Positions 54,666 through 63,076 of a DNA stretch of 64,000 nt are shown piece after piece; the stretch's first letter is position 1; the number at the start of each line of letters is the position of its first letter. The position numbers and the translations under genes are program-made. This stretch comes from Alloyangia pacifica (GTDB lineage Bacteria > Pseudomonadota > Alphaproteobacteria > Rhodobacterales > Rhodobacteraceae). The stretch spans positions 186,001 through 250,000 of the forward strand of contig NZ_JAIVKX010000002.1 of NCBI RefSeq assembly GCF_020524285.1, written 5' to 3'. The notes under the pieces are model-generated. The model had not been told where the DNA came from. It ran no database searches and saw only the letters and a program-made list of their open reading frames with translations.

Positions 54666-56132
54666 ATGAAACTCCACACAGACGCGCTCGGCGCGCTCGA
54701 CCCCCGCATTTCCGGCCCCGCCTACGACCGCTCCGGGCTGACGCCGGGCATCGTGCACGTCGGCCTCGGCAACTTTCACCGCGCGCACCAGGCGGTCTAC
54801 CTCGACGATCTCTTCGCCAAGGGGCTCGACCACGACTGGGCGATCTGCGGCGCGGGCGTGCGCGCGCCCGATGGCAAGATGCGCGAGGCGCTGGCGACGC
54901 AGGATTACCTCTCGACGGTGATCGAGCTCGATCCGTCCGGTCCGCGCCCGCGGATCATCGGGGCCATGGTGGATTTCTGCCCGGTCGATCCCGAGAACGG
55001 CCCGCTGATCGACCGCATGGCCGACCCGGCAACCCGCATCGTCTCGCTGACCGTGACCGAGGGCGGTTACTACGTCGATGCCACCACCGGCACCTTCGAT
55101 CCCACGCATCCCGATATCCTTGCCGATGGCGCCGCGCCCGAGACACCGAAGACCGTCTTTGGCGCCATCGTCGCCGCGCTCAAGGCGCGCAGGGCGGCGG
55201 GGTTGCCGCCCTTCACCGTGATGAGCTGCGACAATATCCCCGGCAACGGCGAGGTGACCCGCGACGCGGTGGCGGGCACGGCGCGGCTGTCGGCCCCCGA
55301 CTTCGCGGCATGGATCGAGACCAACGTTGCCTTCCCCAATTCCATGGTCGACCGCATCACCCCGGCCACGGGCGAGGGCGAGCGGTCGCTGGCCCGCGAG
55401 TTCGGCCTCGACGACCCGGTGCCGGTGACCTGCGAGCCGTTCCGGCAATGGGTGCTCGAGGACAACTTCCCGCAAGGCCGCCCGCGGCTCGAGGAGGTGG
55501 GCGTCACCTTCACCGAGCACGTGCACGACTACGAGCGGATGAAGATCCGCATCCTCAACGGCGGCCATGCGATCATCGCCTATGCCGGCGCGCTGCTCGG
55601 CTGCGAGTTCGCCGATGACGCCATGGCGCATCCGCTGGTCAGCGCCTACCTGCGCAAGGTCGAGACCGAGGAAATCCTGCCCCATGTCGACCCGGTGCCC
55701 GAGTTCACGCCGCCGGCCTACCTCGAGCTGATCGCCGGGCGCTTTGCCAACCCGGCGGTGAAGGACACGATCCGCAGGCTCTGCCTCGACGGCTCGAACC
55801 GGCAGCCAAAGTTCATCGTGCCCTCGATCGCCGACGGGCTGCGCAAGGGCACGCCCACGGAGGGGCTGGCGCTGGAAAGCGCGCTCTGGTGCCGCTACTG
55901 CGCCGGAACCTTCGAGGACGGCACAGAGATCGCGCCGAACGATCCCAACTGGGAGGCCCTCACGGCCCTCGCGGCGCAGGCGCGCGAGACCCCTGCGGTC
56001 TGGCTGACACAGCGGGCGGTCTACGGCGAGATTCAAGGGGATGCGCGCTTTGAAGAGAGTTTCGCGCGCTGGCTCGATATGCTCTGGTCCGAAGGCGCGC
56101 AGCGCAGCATCGAAACCTATCTGAACGGCTGA
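54666..56132 (+). CDS. mtlK: Mannitol 2-dehydrogenase (polyol dehydrogenase)
   Basis: Long-chain polyol dehydrogenase of 488 residues that oxidises D-mannitol to fructose and D-arabitol to xylulose. The N-terminal cofactor domain opens with GIVHVGLGNFHRAHQAVY, and the C-terminal domain has the family signature KIRILNGGHAIIAY with the catalytic Lys. The ATG at 54666 is preferred over one at 54642 that would overlap smoS. xylB follows after four bases. Confidence 0.94.
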   Translation: MKLHTDALGALDPRISGPAYDRSGLTPGIVHVGLGNFHRAHQAVYLDDLFAKGLDHDWAICGAGVRAPDGKMREALATQDYLSTVIELDPSGPRPRIIGAMVDFCPVDPENGPLIDRMADPATRIVSLTVTEGGYYVDATTGTFDPTHPDILADGAAPETPKTVFGAIVAALKARRAAGLPPFTVMSCDNIPGNGEVTRDAVAGTARLSAPDFAAWIETNVAFPNSMVDRITPATGEGERSLAREFGLDDPVPVTCEPFRQWVLEDNFPQGRPRLEEVGVTFTEHVHDYERMKIRILNGGHAIIAYAGALLGCEFADDAMAHPLVSAYLRKVETEEILPHVDPVPEFTPPAYLELIAGRFANPAVKDTIRRLCLDGSNRQPKFIVPSIADGLRKGTPTEGLALESALWCRYCAGTFEDGTEIAPNDPNWEALTALAAQARETPAVWLTQRAVYGEIQGDARFEESFARWLDMLWSEGAQRSIETYLNG

Positions 56133-56136
56133 TCTC

Positions 56137-57585
56137 ATGTCCTACCTCGGCATCGACCTCGGAACCTCCGGCCTGCGGGCGCTGCTCTGCGACGAGGCCG
56201 GGGTGCCCATTGCCAGCGCCGAGCGCCACTACGAGGCGCGCCACCCGCACCCGGGCTGGTCCGAACAGGATCCCTCGGACTGGATCGCCGCGCTCGAGGG
56301 CGCGGTGGGCGAGCTGCGCGCGCAGCCGGCCTGGGCCGGGCTGCGCGGCATCGGTATCGCCGGACACATGCACGGCGCGGTGCTGCTGGGGCCGGATGAC
56401 GCGGTGCTCCGGCCCTGCATCCTGTGGAACGACACCCGCGCCTTCGCCGAGGCGGCGGCGCTCGACGCGATCCCGGCGTTCCGGGAGCTCTCGGGCAATA
56501 TCGTCTTTCCCGGCTTCACCGCGCCGAAGCTCGAATGGGTCCGTGCGCAGGAACCCGAGACCTTCGCCCAGGTGGCGAAGGTGCTGCTCCCGGCGGCCTA
56601 TCTCAATCTCTACCTGACCGGCGATCACGTGGCCGACATGTCCGACAGCGCCGGCAGCGCCTGGCTCGACACCGGCGCCCGCGACTGGTCCGAGGCGCTG
56701 CTCGAGGCGGGACACATGGCGCGCGCCCAGATGCCCCGGCTGGTCGAGGGCTGCGCCGCGGCGGGCCCGCTGCGCCCGGCGCTGGCGCAGGCCTGGGGGC
56801 TCGCGCAGCAGGTCACCGTGGCGGGCGGCGCGGGCGACAATGCCGCCGCGGCCTGCGGCACCGGGGCCTTGGACGAGGGGCAGGGCTTCGTCTCGCTCGG
56901 CACCTCGGGCGTGCTGCTGGCGGCGCGCAGCGGTTATCACCCGCTGCCGGACAGCGCGCTGCACACCTTCTGCCACGCGGTGCCGGGGCGCTGGTACCAG
57001 ATGGGGGTGATGCTCTCCTGCACCGACAGCCTGAACTGGCTCGCCCGCATCGCCGGGATGCGCCCGGCCGAGCTGACCGCGCCGCTCGGCGAGGCGCTGA
57101 TGCCGCCGGGCCGGGTGCGTTTCCTGCCGTATCTGTCGGGCGAGCGCACGCCGCACAATGATGCCGCGATCCGCGGCGCCTTCACCGGGCTCGGGGCGGA
57201 AACCGGGCGCGACGATATGACCCGCGCGGTGCTCGAGGGCGTCGCCTTCGGGCTGCGCGACAGCGCCGAGGCGCTGCGCGGCGCCAAGGCAGAGCTCGGT
57301 CACCTGCTGGCCATCGGCGGCGGCAGCCGCTCGCGCTACTGGCTGCGGCTCATCGCGACGGTTCTGGACACGCCGCTGCACCTGCCGGCCTCGGGCGAAT
57401 TCGGCGCGGCGCTCGGCGCCGCCCGGCTGGGCCAGCTCGCCGCCACCGGGGCCGCCCCCGAAGAGGTGATCACCCCGCCCGCCACCGCCGAGGTGATCGA
57501 GCCCGTCGCCGAGCTGGTGGAAGCCTATGACGCGGCCTACCGCCGCTTCGGCCCGGCCTACCGCGCGATCCGCGAGATCCAGTGA
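56137..57585 (+). CDS. xylB: Xylulokinase
   Basis: FGGY-family kinase of 482 residues that phosphorylates D-xylulose to xylulose 5-phosphate. The N-terminal domain has YLGIDLGTSGLRALL and SEQDPSDW, and MHGAVLLG is the substrate-site block. The C-terminal ATP domain has SLGTSGVLLA and AIGGGSRSRYWLRLIA. It is the last gene of the polyol operon and uses xylulose from arabitol; it could also act on fructose-related ketoses less efficiently. Confidence 0.93.
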   Translation: MSYLGIDLGTSGLRALLCDEAGVPIASAERHYEARHPHPGWSEQDPSDWIAALEGAVGELRAQPAWAGLRGIGIAGHMHGAVLLGPDDAVLRPCILWNDTRAFAEAAALDAIPAFRELSGNIVFPGFTAPKLEWVRAQEPETFAQVAKVLLPAAYLNLYLTGDHVADMSDSAGSAWLDTGARDWSEALLEAGHMARAQMPRLVEGCAAAGPLRPALAQAWGLAQQVTVAGGAGDNAAAACGTGALDEGQGFVSLGTSGVLLAARSGYHPLPDSALHTFCHAVPGRWYQMGVMLSCTDSLNWLARIAGMRPAELTAPLGEALMPPGRVRFLPYLSGERTPHNDAAIRGAFTGLGAETGRDDMTRAVLEGVAFGLRDSAEALRGAKAELGHLLAIGGGSRSRYWLRLIATVLDTPLHLPASGEFGAALGAARLGQLAATGAAPEEVITPPATAEVIEPVAELVEAYDAAYRRFGPAYRAIREIQ

Positions 57586-57600
57586 CGCCGCGACCTAGCC

Positions 57601-57630
57601 CTTTCTTCTAGGCAAAAATATCCCCGCCGG
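57601..57630 (-). repeat. Dispersed intergenic motif, copy 4
   Basis: On the minus strand the sequence reads CCGGCGGGGATATTTTTGCC then TAGAAGAAAG. It lies 15 bp after xylB and before the end of the convergent L,D-transpeptidase gene. This is the copy closest to the apparent consensus. Confidence 0.65.
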
Positions 57631-57684
57631 AGGCGCAAGGGGCCAGACGGCGGGGACAGGCATTTTGCAGCCAGGCGCGCGGCC

Positions 57685-58242
57685 TCAGATCACCCGCACC
57701 TGCGTGCCGACCGGGCAGAGCTGGAACAGCTCGGCGATCTTTTCATTGTAGAGCCCGATGCAGCCATCCGACGAGGGGCGGCCGATCTTGCGCGTGTCAT
57801 GGGTGCCGTGGATGATGTAGGCGGGCCAGCTGAGATACATGGCGTGGGTGCCGAGCGGGTTTTCGGGGCCGGGGCCGATGGGTTTCCAGTCCGGGTAGCG
57901 CTCAAGCTGCGAGGCGGTCGGGGTCCAGGACGGGCCGACTTTCTTGCGCACGACCGAGGTGTAGCCGCGCTTGGTCAGCTCGTCGGTCAGCGGCACGGAG
58001 GTCGGGTAGGCGCGGTAGTCGGTGTCATCGGCGTTCCAGTAATGCAGGGTGCGCGAGGCGGTGTCGGCCACCAGCGTCGCCTTGCCGAGGGTGTCGAAAT
58101 GGTCGCGCCAGTCCTGCCGCACCCAGCTCGAGGCGTTGCGGCGCGGCACGCTTTGCGCATGCAGAAGCGCGGGGGTGGCCAGCAGCGAGGCGGCGGCGAG
58201 GGAGCCGCGCAGCGCGGCACGGCGGGTCAGCAAGATGCTCAT
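57685..58242 (-). CDS. L,D-transpeptidase with Tat-like signal
   Basis: Exported YkuD-family enzyme of 185 residues that would form or exchange 3-3 peptidoglycan cross-links or attach proteins. The signal LTRRAALRGSLAAASLLATP has a twin-arginine motif, so export by the Tat system is likely. The catalytic region has YIIHGTHD and SSDGCIGLYN with nucleophile Cys161; the residue after the Cys-Ile is Gly where Arg is usual. The ATG at 58242 has AGGAGACCC upstream. An 11-bp-period TTAA repeat lies 59-75 bp upstream. Confidence 0.9.
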   Translation of the reverse strand: MSILLTRRAALRGSLAAASLLATPALLHAQSVPRRNASSWVRQDWRDHFDTLGKATLVADTASRTLHYWNADDTDYRAYPTSVPLTDELTKRGYTSVVRKKVGPSWTPTASQLERYPDWKPIGPGPENPLGTHAMYLSWPAYIIHGTHDTRKIGRPSSDGCIGLYNEKIAELFQLCPVGTQVRVI

Positions 58243-58300
58243 AAGGGTCTCCTGTCTTGCGGGGGTACGCCCCGTCCTTGGCGCTTGTGACCGGCTCTCG

Positions 58301-58317
58301 CTTAACCGGAGCTTAAG
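58301..58317. promoter_or_regulatory. TTAA direct-repeat box upstream of the first L,D-transpeptidase gene
   Basis: CTTAAC-CGGAG-CTTAAG is a direct repeat with an 11-bp period, the geometry of OmpR-family regulators. It fits both the PmrA/QseB form (CTTAA-N6-CTTAA) and the CtrA form (TTAA-N7-TTAA). The same structure occurs at 59712-59728. Confidence 0.6.
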
Positions 58318-58397
58318 CATTCCCCCCTAGGCTCCAACCTCACGCGATTGCGATCATGCGCGGTCCCGTTTGCTCTGCCTGATCGGCGGGCTCAGGC

Positions 58398-58475
58398 TTT
58401 GGGAAGGGTCTTGGGAGCCTGTCTTGGGAGTCAGTCCTGGGAGTCGGTCCTGGAAGCCGGTCTTGGGATCCGGTC
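58398..58475. repeat. 13-bp tandem repeat array (minisatellite), six units
   Basis: Units such as TTGGGAGTCAGTC, CTGGGAGTCGGTC and TTGGGATCCGGTC repeat with an exact 13-bp period; the consensus is YTGGGAGYCNGTC. A seventh unit decays after 58476. The period is not a multiple of three and the array is non-coding. Confidence 0.8.
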
Positions 58476-58556
58476 CTGGGGAGCGATCGCTGGGGGAGCG
58501 GGCGTGGGGAACAGTCTCGCCAGCTGGCTTGTCATCTTGGCGGGGATGGCTTGTAG

Positions 58557-58583
58557 AAAAAACGCGCGCCCGTTTGGGCGCGC
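58557..58583 (-). terminator. Intrinsic terminator after the second L,D-transpeptidase gene
   Basis: On the minus strand a perfect 8-bp stem (GCGCGCCC / GGGCGCGC) with loop AAAC is followed by GTTTTTT. It lies about 130 bp after the transpeptidase stop. Confidence 0.82.
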
Positions 58584-58645
58584 GCTCGGATGCGCCGGTT
58601 AGGTCGATCAGGTCGACCTGTCAAACCGACCGGGGGAAACCCGTG

Positions 58646-58723
58646 GGCCTAGGCGATGACGGCCTCAGGCGGTGTCCGAGTCAGGAAATTTCGGACTCAG
58701 GCGATGCCGGACTCAGGCATTGT
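58646..58723. repeat. Degenerate 15-16-bp tandem repeat array, about five units
   Basis: Units are GGCCTAGGCGATGAC, GGCCTCAGGCGGTGTC, CGAGTCAGGAAATTT, CGGACTCAGGCGATGC and CGGACTCAGGCATTGT. The last unit covers the stop codon of the minus-strand transpeptidase gene. Confidence 0.65.
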
Positions 58724-59477
58724 CATCCGCAGTGCCGTAGGCGGCATCGGCGCTCAGCGGCAGCGTCTCGGCCGGCGGCACCGTGCCCTCGCCGGAGCGC
58801 GACGCCGGCAGGACCACGACCTTCGTCCCGCGGGGCGTGTTCTCGTAGAGGTGCAGCGAGTCCTGGTTGAACATGCGGATGCAGCCCGAAGAGGTGGCAT
58901 GACCGACGGTCCAGGGCGAGGGCGTGCCGTGGATGCGGTAGAGCGTGTCGCGCCCACCCTTGTAGAGGTAGAGCGCTCGCGCGCCGAGCGGGTTCTCCAG
59001 CCCGCCGGGCAGGCCGCTGGCCAGCGGCTTGTAGGTTTCCGGCTCGCGGCGGATCATGTTCGCCGTCGGCGTCCAGCTCGGCCAGTGGCGCTTCAGCGCG
59101 ATATTGGCGTTGCCGGAAAAGGCCAGCCCCTCGGCGCCCACGGCGACCGAGTAGCGCATCGCCTTGTTGCCTTCCTGCACCTGGTAGAGCCAGCGCGCAC
59201 CGGGATCGACGATGATCGTGCCCGGCTTCTCGTCGCTCCAGTAGTCGACCACCTGCCGCTTCTTCTCCTCGGTCAAGTACTTGTCCTCGATTGCCGGGAT
59301 GGTGATGTCGCCGTCCTGCACCTCGGCGTACATCATCCGGGTTTCGTCGGAGATCGCACCGGGCGTGTTGGTCGGCACGCTGGTCGTGGCGCAGGCCGAA
59401 AGCAGGCCGACCAGGGTCAGCGAAAGGGCGGCGAGGGGAAGGCGGCCTGCAAGGCGACCTGAGAGGGAGACTGTCAT
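58713..59477 (-). CDS. L,D-transpeptidase lipoprotein
   Basis: YkuD-family enzyme of 254 residues. A signal peptide ends in the lipobox LLSAC with lipidated Cys29, so it is a membrane-anchored lipoprotein exported by Sec. The catalytic region has YRIHGTPSPW and SSGCIRMFNQD with nucleophile Cys199. It is related to the 57685-58242 enzyme in the catalytic core (both have a PSWTPTA segment) but differs in export route. A Ser/Ala/Asp-rich tail follows the domain. It is divergent from the response regulator gene. Confidence 0.92.
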   Translation of the reverse strand: MTVSLSGRLAGRLPLAALSLTLVGLLSACATTSVPTNTPGAISDETRMMYAEVQDGDITIPAIEDKYLTEEKKRQVVDYWSDEKPGTIIVDPGARWLYQVQEGNKAMRYSVAVGAEGLAFSGNANIALKRHWPSWTPTANMIRREPETYKPLASGLPGGLENPLGARALYLYKGGRDTLYRIHGTPSPWTVGHATSSGCIRMFNQDSLHLYENTPRGTKVVVLPASRSGEGTVPPAETLPLSADAAYGTADDNA

Positions 59478-59711
59478 CTGGCGGTTCCGTAGCTCTTGAT
59501 TTGGGGGCGCAGGGCGGCTGCGCGCCGGACTGCGTGTGGCGCGGCTTGGGGCCGTGCGTCACGTCGATGGGACGGAAGTAGCGTGATTTCGGCGGTTGTC
59601 CGCTGGCAAGCGTCAGCATGTGGCAGGCGGGCCACAGCTCTGCGGGGGATGCGCGCCCTGCGGCGCGGGGAGAGCTTTCTGGGACACATCGGAGGCAACT
59701 AGGAATTGGTG

Positions 59712-59728
59712 CTTAAGTAAGTCTTAAG
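59712..59728. promoter_or_regulatory. TTAA direct-repeat box upstream of the response regulator gene
   Basis: CTTAAG-TAAGT-CTTAAG, 11-bp period, starts 52 bp before the response regulator ATG. It matches the PmrA/QseB box and also the CtrA TTAA-N7-TTAA consensus. Autoregulation by the adjacent regulator is the simplest reading. Confidence 0.65.
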
Positions 59729-59763
59729 GTTTACCAGAGACCCCGCCCGCGCAAGGAGGATTC

Positions 59764-60426
59764 ATGCGCATCTTGATCGTCGAGGATGACCCTGTGCTTT
59801 CCGAGGGACTCTCGGTCGGCCTCGGCCTGTCCGGCTTCACCGCCGATTCCGTCGCCACGCTCGGCGATGCGCGGGCGGCGCTGGCGGATTCGGCTTTTGC
59901 CGGGGTGGTGCTCGACGTGATGCTGCCCGACGGCTCGGGGCTGGAGCTCCTGTCGGAGATCCGCCGGGGCGGATCGGAGCTGCCGGTGCTGCTGCTCACC
60001 GCCCGCGACCAGGTGCGCGACCGGATCGCCGGGCTCGATGCCGGCGCCGACGACTACCTCGGCAAGCCCTTCGACCTGCACGAGTTGGCGGCGCGGATGC
60101 GGGCGATCCTGCGCCGCGCCGAAGGGAGGGCGGCCGCGGTGCTGCGCTGGAACGGGCTGGAGCTCGACCCCGCGCGGATGTGCGGCACGCTCCATGGCGC
60201 GCCGCTCAGCTTCTCCCGCCGCGAGTTCGCCGTGCTGCACGCGCTGATGGAGCGCCCGGGGCAGATCCTCTCGAAACCCGCACTGGAAGAACGGCTCTAC
60301 GGCTGGCAGGAGGAGATCGAGAGCAACACGGTCGAGGTCCACGTCCACCACCTGCGCGCCAAGCTCGGGCGTGGGTTCATCGAAACGGTACGCGGCCTCG
60401 GCTACCGCGTCGCGGCCGAGGGCTGA
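59764..60426 (+). CDS. OmpR-family response regulator (QseB/PmrA-like)
   Basis: Response regulator of 220 residues. The receiver has acidic residues in VEDDP, phospho-acceptor D51 (VVLDVMLPDG), Thr in LLTARD and Lys in LGKPFD. The winged-helix output domain (about 125-218) has SFSRREFAVLHALM and EVHVHHLRAKLG. GCAAGGAGG is the ribosome binding site. The kinase gene starts four bases after its stop. Target sites may be the CTTAA repeats at 59712 and 58301. Confidence 0.93.
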   Translation: MRILIVEDDPVLSEGLSVGLGLSGFTADSVATLGDARAALADSAFAGVVLDVMLPDGSGLELLSEIRRGGSELPVLLLTARDQVRDRIAGLDAGADDYLGKPFDLHELAARMRAILRRAEGRAAAVLRWNGLELDPARMCGTLHGAPLSFSRREFAVLHALMERPGQILSKPALEERLYGWQEEIESNTVEVHVHHLRAKLGRGFIETVRGLGYRVAAEG

Positions 60427-60430
60427 GCCG

Positions 60431-61759
60431 ATGTCGCTGCGCCTGCGCCTGTTCCTGATCCTCGCGCTGGCGACCGGCGCGATCTGGTTCTCGGCGGTGA
60501 TCTGGATCGAACATTCGACCCGCGCGCAGGTGACCCGCGTGCTCGACGCCCGGCTGGCCGAGGCGGCGCGCATGGTGTCCTCGCTGCTCTCGGACCGGCG
60601 CATCGCCATGGCCGGCGACGGCGCGCCGGTGGCGATCCCGCTCGACCCGCATGGCGATTACGCGCATCAGCTCTCGTGCCAGATCTGGTCGCTGCAGGGC
60701 ACGCTCGTGGGCCAGTCCGAGGGCGCGCCGCAGGCGCAGCTCACCGGCGATCATGGCACGGGCTACTCGGAAAGCACGGTGGATGGCGAGACATGGCGCG
60801 TCTACACGGTCGAGAACGCCGCGCTTGGCGTGCGGGTCATGGTGGGCGACAGCCTCGGGGTGCGCGACCGGCTGGTCTCGGGCGTGATCGAAGGGCTGCT
60901 GCTGCCCATGGCGCTGATCCTGCCGCTGCTCGCGGCGGCGCTCTGGGTGAGCCTCGGGCGCGGGCTGGCGCCGATGCACCGGCTGGCCGAGGCATTGCGC
61001 CTGCGCAGCCCCTCCGATCTTGCGCCGCTGCCCGCGGGGCCGGTGCCCGCCGAGATGCGCCCGATGCGCGCTGCGCTCGACGACCTCTTTGCTCGGCTCG
61101 GAAAGGCGCGCGAGGCGGAGCGCGATTTCACTGCCTTTGCGGCGCATGAGCTGAAGACGCCGCTCGCCGGGCTGCGCACCCAGGCGCAGATCGCCCGCAT
61201 CGCGCCGGACGAGGCCACGAGGCGCCGCGCGCTGCACAATATCGAACGTTCGGTGGATCGCACCGACCGGCTGGTGCGGCAGCTGCTGGAGCTCTCGGCG
61301 ATCGAGCGCGAGGGCGCCGCGCCGGAGCGGGTGGACCTCGCGCTGCTCGGTGCCGAGGTCTGCGCCGATCTCGCGCCGCTGGCCGAGGCGCGGGGCGTTG
61401 CGCTGGTGTCCGAGATCGCCGCGGGCGCCGCGCGGTCGCTGCCCGCCAGCGCCTTCCTGCTCCACGCCGCCCTGCGCAACCTCGTGGAGAACGCGCTGCA
61501 GGCCTCGCCCGAGGGCGGCACTGTGCGGATATGGCAAAGCGGCGCCGTGCTGACGGTCGAGGACGAGGGGCCGGGTATTCCCGAGGCCTTGCGCGCCCGC
61601 GCCTGCGAGCGGTTCGTGCGCGGCACGCAGGGCGGCGACGGCAGCGGGCTGGGTCTCGCCATCGCGCGGGTCGCCATGGAGCGCCTTGGCGGGCGGCTGG
61701 AACTGCCGGCGAGCGCCGGGCAGGGGCAGCGTGCCGAAGTGCACCTTCCGGGCGCCTGA
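60431..61759 (+). CDS. Sensor histidine kinase (QseC-like)
   Basis: Membrane kinase of 442 residues, partner of the preceding regulator. A first span lies at about 5-25, a periplasmic sensor region at about 30-150, and a second span at about 160-180 is followed by a HAMP-like segment. HisKA has FAAHELKTPLAGLR with His239. The ATPase domain has NLVENALQASPE, DEGPGIPEALR and GSGLGLAIARV. The ATG at 60431 is chosen over an upstream in-frame start that overlaps the regulator gene by 56 bases. The ligand is unknown. Confidence 0.92.
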   Translation: MSLRLRLFLILALATGAIWFSAVIWIEHSTRAQVTRVLDARLAEAARMVSSLLSDRRIAMAGDGAPVAIPLDPHGDYAHQLSCQIWSLQGTLVGQSEGAPQAQLTGDHGTGYSESTVDGETWRVYTVENAALGVRVMVGDSLGVRDRLVSGVIEGLLLPMALILPLLAAALWVSLGRGLAPMHRLAEALRLRSPSDLAPLPAGPVPAEMRPMRAALDDLFARLGKAREAERDFTAFAAHELKTPLAGLRTQAQIARIAPDEATRRRALHNIERSVDRTDRLVRQLLELSAIEREGAAPERVDLALLGAEVCADLAPLAEARGVALVSEIAAGAARSLPASAFLLHAALRNLVENALQASPEGGTVRIWQSGAVLTVEDEGPGIPEALRARACERFVRGTQGGDGSGLGLAIARVAMERLGGRLELPASAGQGQRAEVHLPGA

Positions 61760-61786
61760 CACCTGTGTAGCCCCGGCGCAAACCCG

Positions 61787-61805
61787 GCGCACACCGCGTG
61801 TGCGC
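61787..61805 (+). other. Hairpin after the two-component operon
   Basis: A perfect 8-bp stem (GCGCACAC / GTGTGCGC) with loop CGC lies 27 bp after the kinase stop. There is no T-run, so it may be a transcript-end or processing structure rather than an intrinsic terminator. Confidence 0.45.
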
Positions 61806-61868
61806 GGTGGGGGGCTGTCGCGCCGCCGCCTGGCGCCCTAGATTGCGCGCCAAGGCAAGGAGAGTGCA

Positions 61869-62897
61869 ATGGAACTCGGACTTTACACATTCGGCGATGT
61901 GGGCACGAACCCGGTCACCGGCGAGACAGTGGACGCGGCACAGCGGCTGCGGAACCTGATGGAGGAGATCGAGCTGGCCGACCAGGTCGGGCTCGACGTC
62001 TTCGGCCTCGGCGAGCACCACCGCCCGAACTACGCGATCTCGTCGCCTGCCACGGTGCTGGCCGGCGCGGCGCGCAGCACGAAGAATATCAAGCTCAGCT
62101 CGGCGGTGACGGTGCTCAGTTCGGACGATCCGATCCGCGTGTACCAGCAGTTCGCGACGCTCGACAATCTGACCGGCGGGCGCGCCGAGATCATGGTGGG
62201 CCGCGGCAGTTTCATCGAGAGCTTCCCGCTCTTCGGCTACGATCTCGACGACTACAACGAGCTCTTCGAAGAGAAGCTGCAGATGCTGCTCGCGATCAAC
62301 GCGCAGGAGCGGCTGAACTGGCCGGGCAGCACGCATACGCCCAAGGTCGAAGGGCTCGGGGTCTACCCGCGTCCCGCGCAGGACAAGCTGCCGATATGGG
62401 TCGCCGCGGGCGGCACGCCGCAGAGCATGGTGCGTGCCGGTGCGCTCGGGGCGCCGCTGGCGCTGGCGATCATCGGCGGCCAGCCGCGCCGCTTCGCGCC
62501 GCTGGCCGATCTCTACCGCAAGGCCGCCGCGCAGACCGGCCACGCCGAGCAGGCGCGGGTCTCGCTCAACGTGCATGGCTTCGTCGGCGAGGATGGCAAG
62601 AAGGCCGCCGATCTGTTCTTCCCGGCGCAAAAGCAGGTGATGGACCAGCTCGGCCGCGAACGCGGCTGGCCGCCGCAGAGCCGGGCGCAATACGACGAGA
62701 GCATGAGCCCCGAGGGCGCGATGTTCGTCGGCAGCCCGGCGCAGCTGGTCGACAAGATCCTCGGGCTGCGCGAGGATCTCGGCTTCGACCGGGTGACCAT
62801 CCAGATGGCCATCGGGGTGATCGAACATTCCGAGATGCTGAAGGCGATCGAGGTGCTGGGCACCAAGGTCGCGCCCGAGCTGCGCAAGGCAGGCTGA
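61869..62897 (+). CDS. LLM-class flavin-dependent oxidoreductase
   Basis: Bacterial luciferase-like monooxygenase of 342 residues with a TIM-barrel fold. The N-terminal strand MELGLYTFGDVG, the segment GLGEHHRPNYAISSPATVLA and the RAEIMVGRGSFIESFPLFG block are typical of FMN-using LLM enzymes. The substrate is not predictable. It has AAGGAGA upstream and is apparently a single-gene unit. Confidence 0.9.
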   Translation: MELGLYTFGDVGTNPVTGETVDAAQRLRNLMEEIELADQVGLDVFGLGEHHRPNYAISSPATVLAGAARSTKNIKLSSAVTVLSSDDPIRVYQQFATLDNLTGGRAEIMVGRGSFIESFPLFGYDLDDYNELFEEKLQMLLAINAQERLNWPGSTHTPKVEGLGVYPRPAQDKLPIWVAAGGTPQSMVRAGALGAPLALAIIGGQPRRFAPLADLYRKAAAQTGHAEQARVSLNVHGFVGEDGKKAADLFFPAQKQVMDQLGRERGWPPQSRAQYDESMSPEGAMFVGSPAQLVDKILGLREDLGFDRVTIQMAIGVIEHSEMLKAIEVLGTKVAPELRKAG

Positions 62898-63076
62898 CGG
62901 CTGAATACCGGCGCCGGGGCAGGGTGACTTGCCCCCGGCGCAAGGGCGCCTTGCCTTTCGCCTGTCCCCGCCGCGCTTGATTTGCGGCACCGGAGCCTCT
63001 AGGTATCCGCGCCGAGAGGACGACCTCCCCCATATCGGGACAGCAGACGGGACGGCCCGATGCCAAGGAGCGTATC

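Larger units (their letters stand above)
58243..58712. other. Intergenic region between the two L,D-transpeptidase genes
   Basis: These 470 bases hold the upstream region of the first transpeptidase gene with a TTAA box (58301-58317), a 13-bp minisatellite (58398-58475), a minus-strand terminator (58557-58583), the 12-bp palindrome CAGGTCGACCTG (58609-58620) and a second, 15-16-bp repeat array (58646-58723). No gene is supported. Confidence 0.7.

Noticed and set aside
58348-58602. Plus-strand frame of 84 codons across the 13-bp repeats
   Set aside because: A 13-bp period breaks the protein repeat every unit, there is no ribosome binding site, and the frame runs into a minus-strand terminator.
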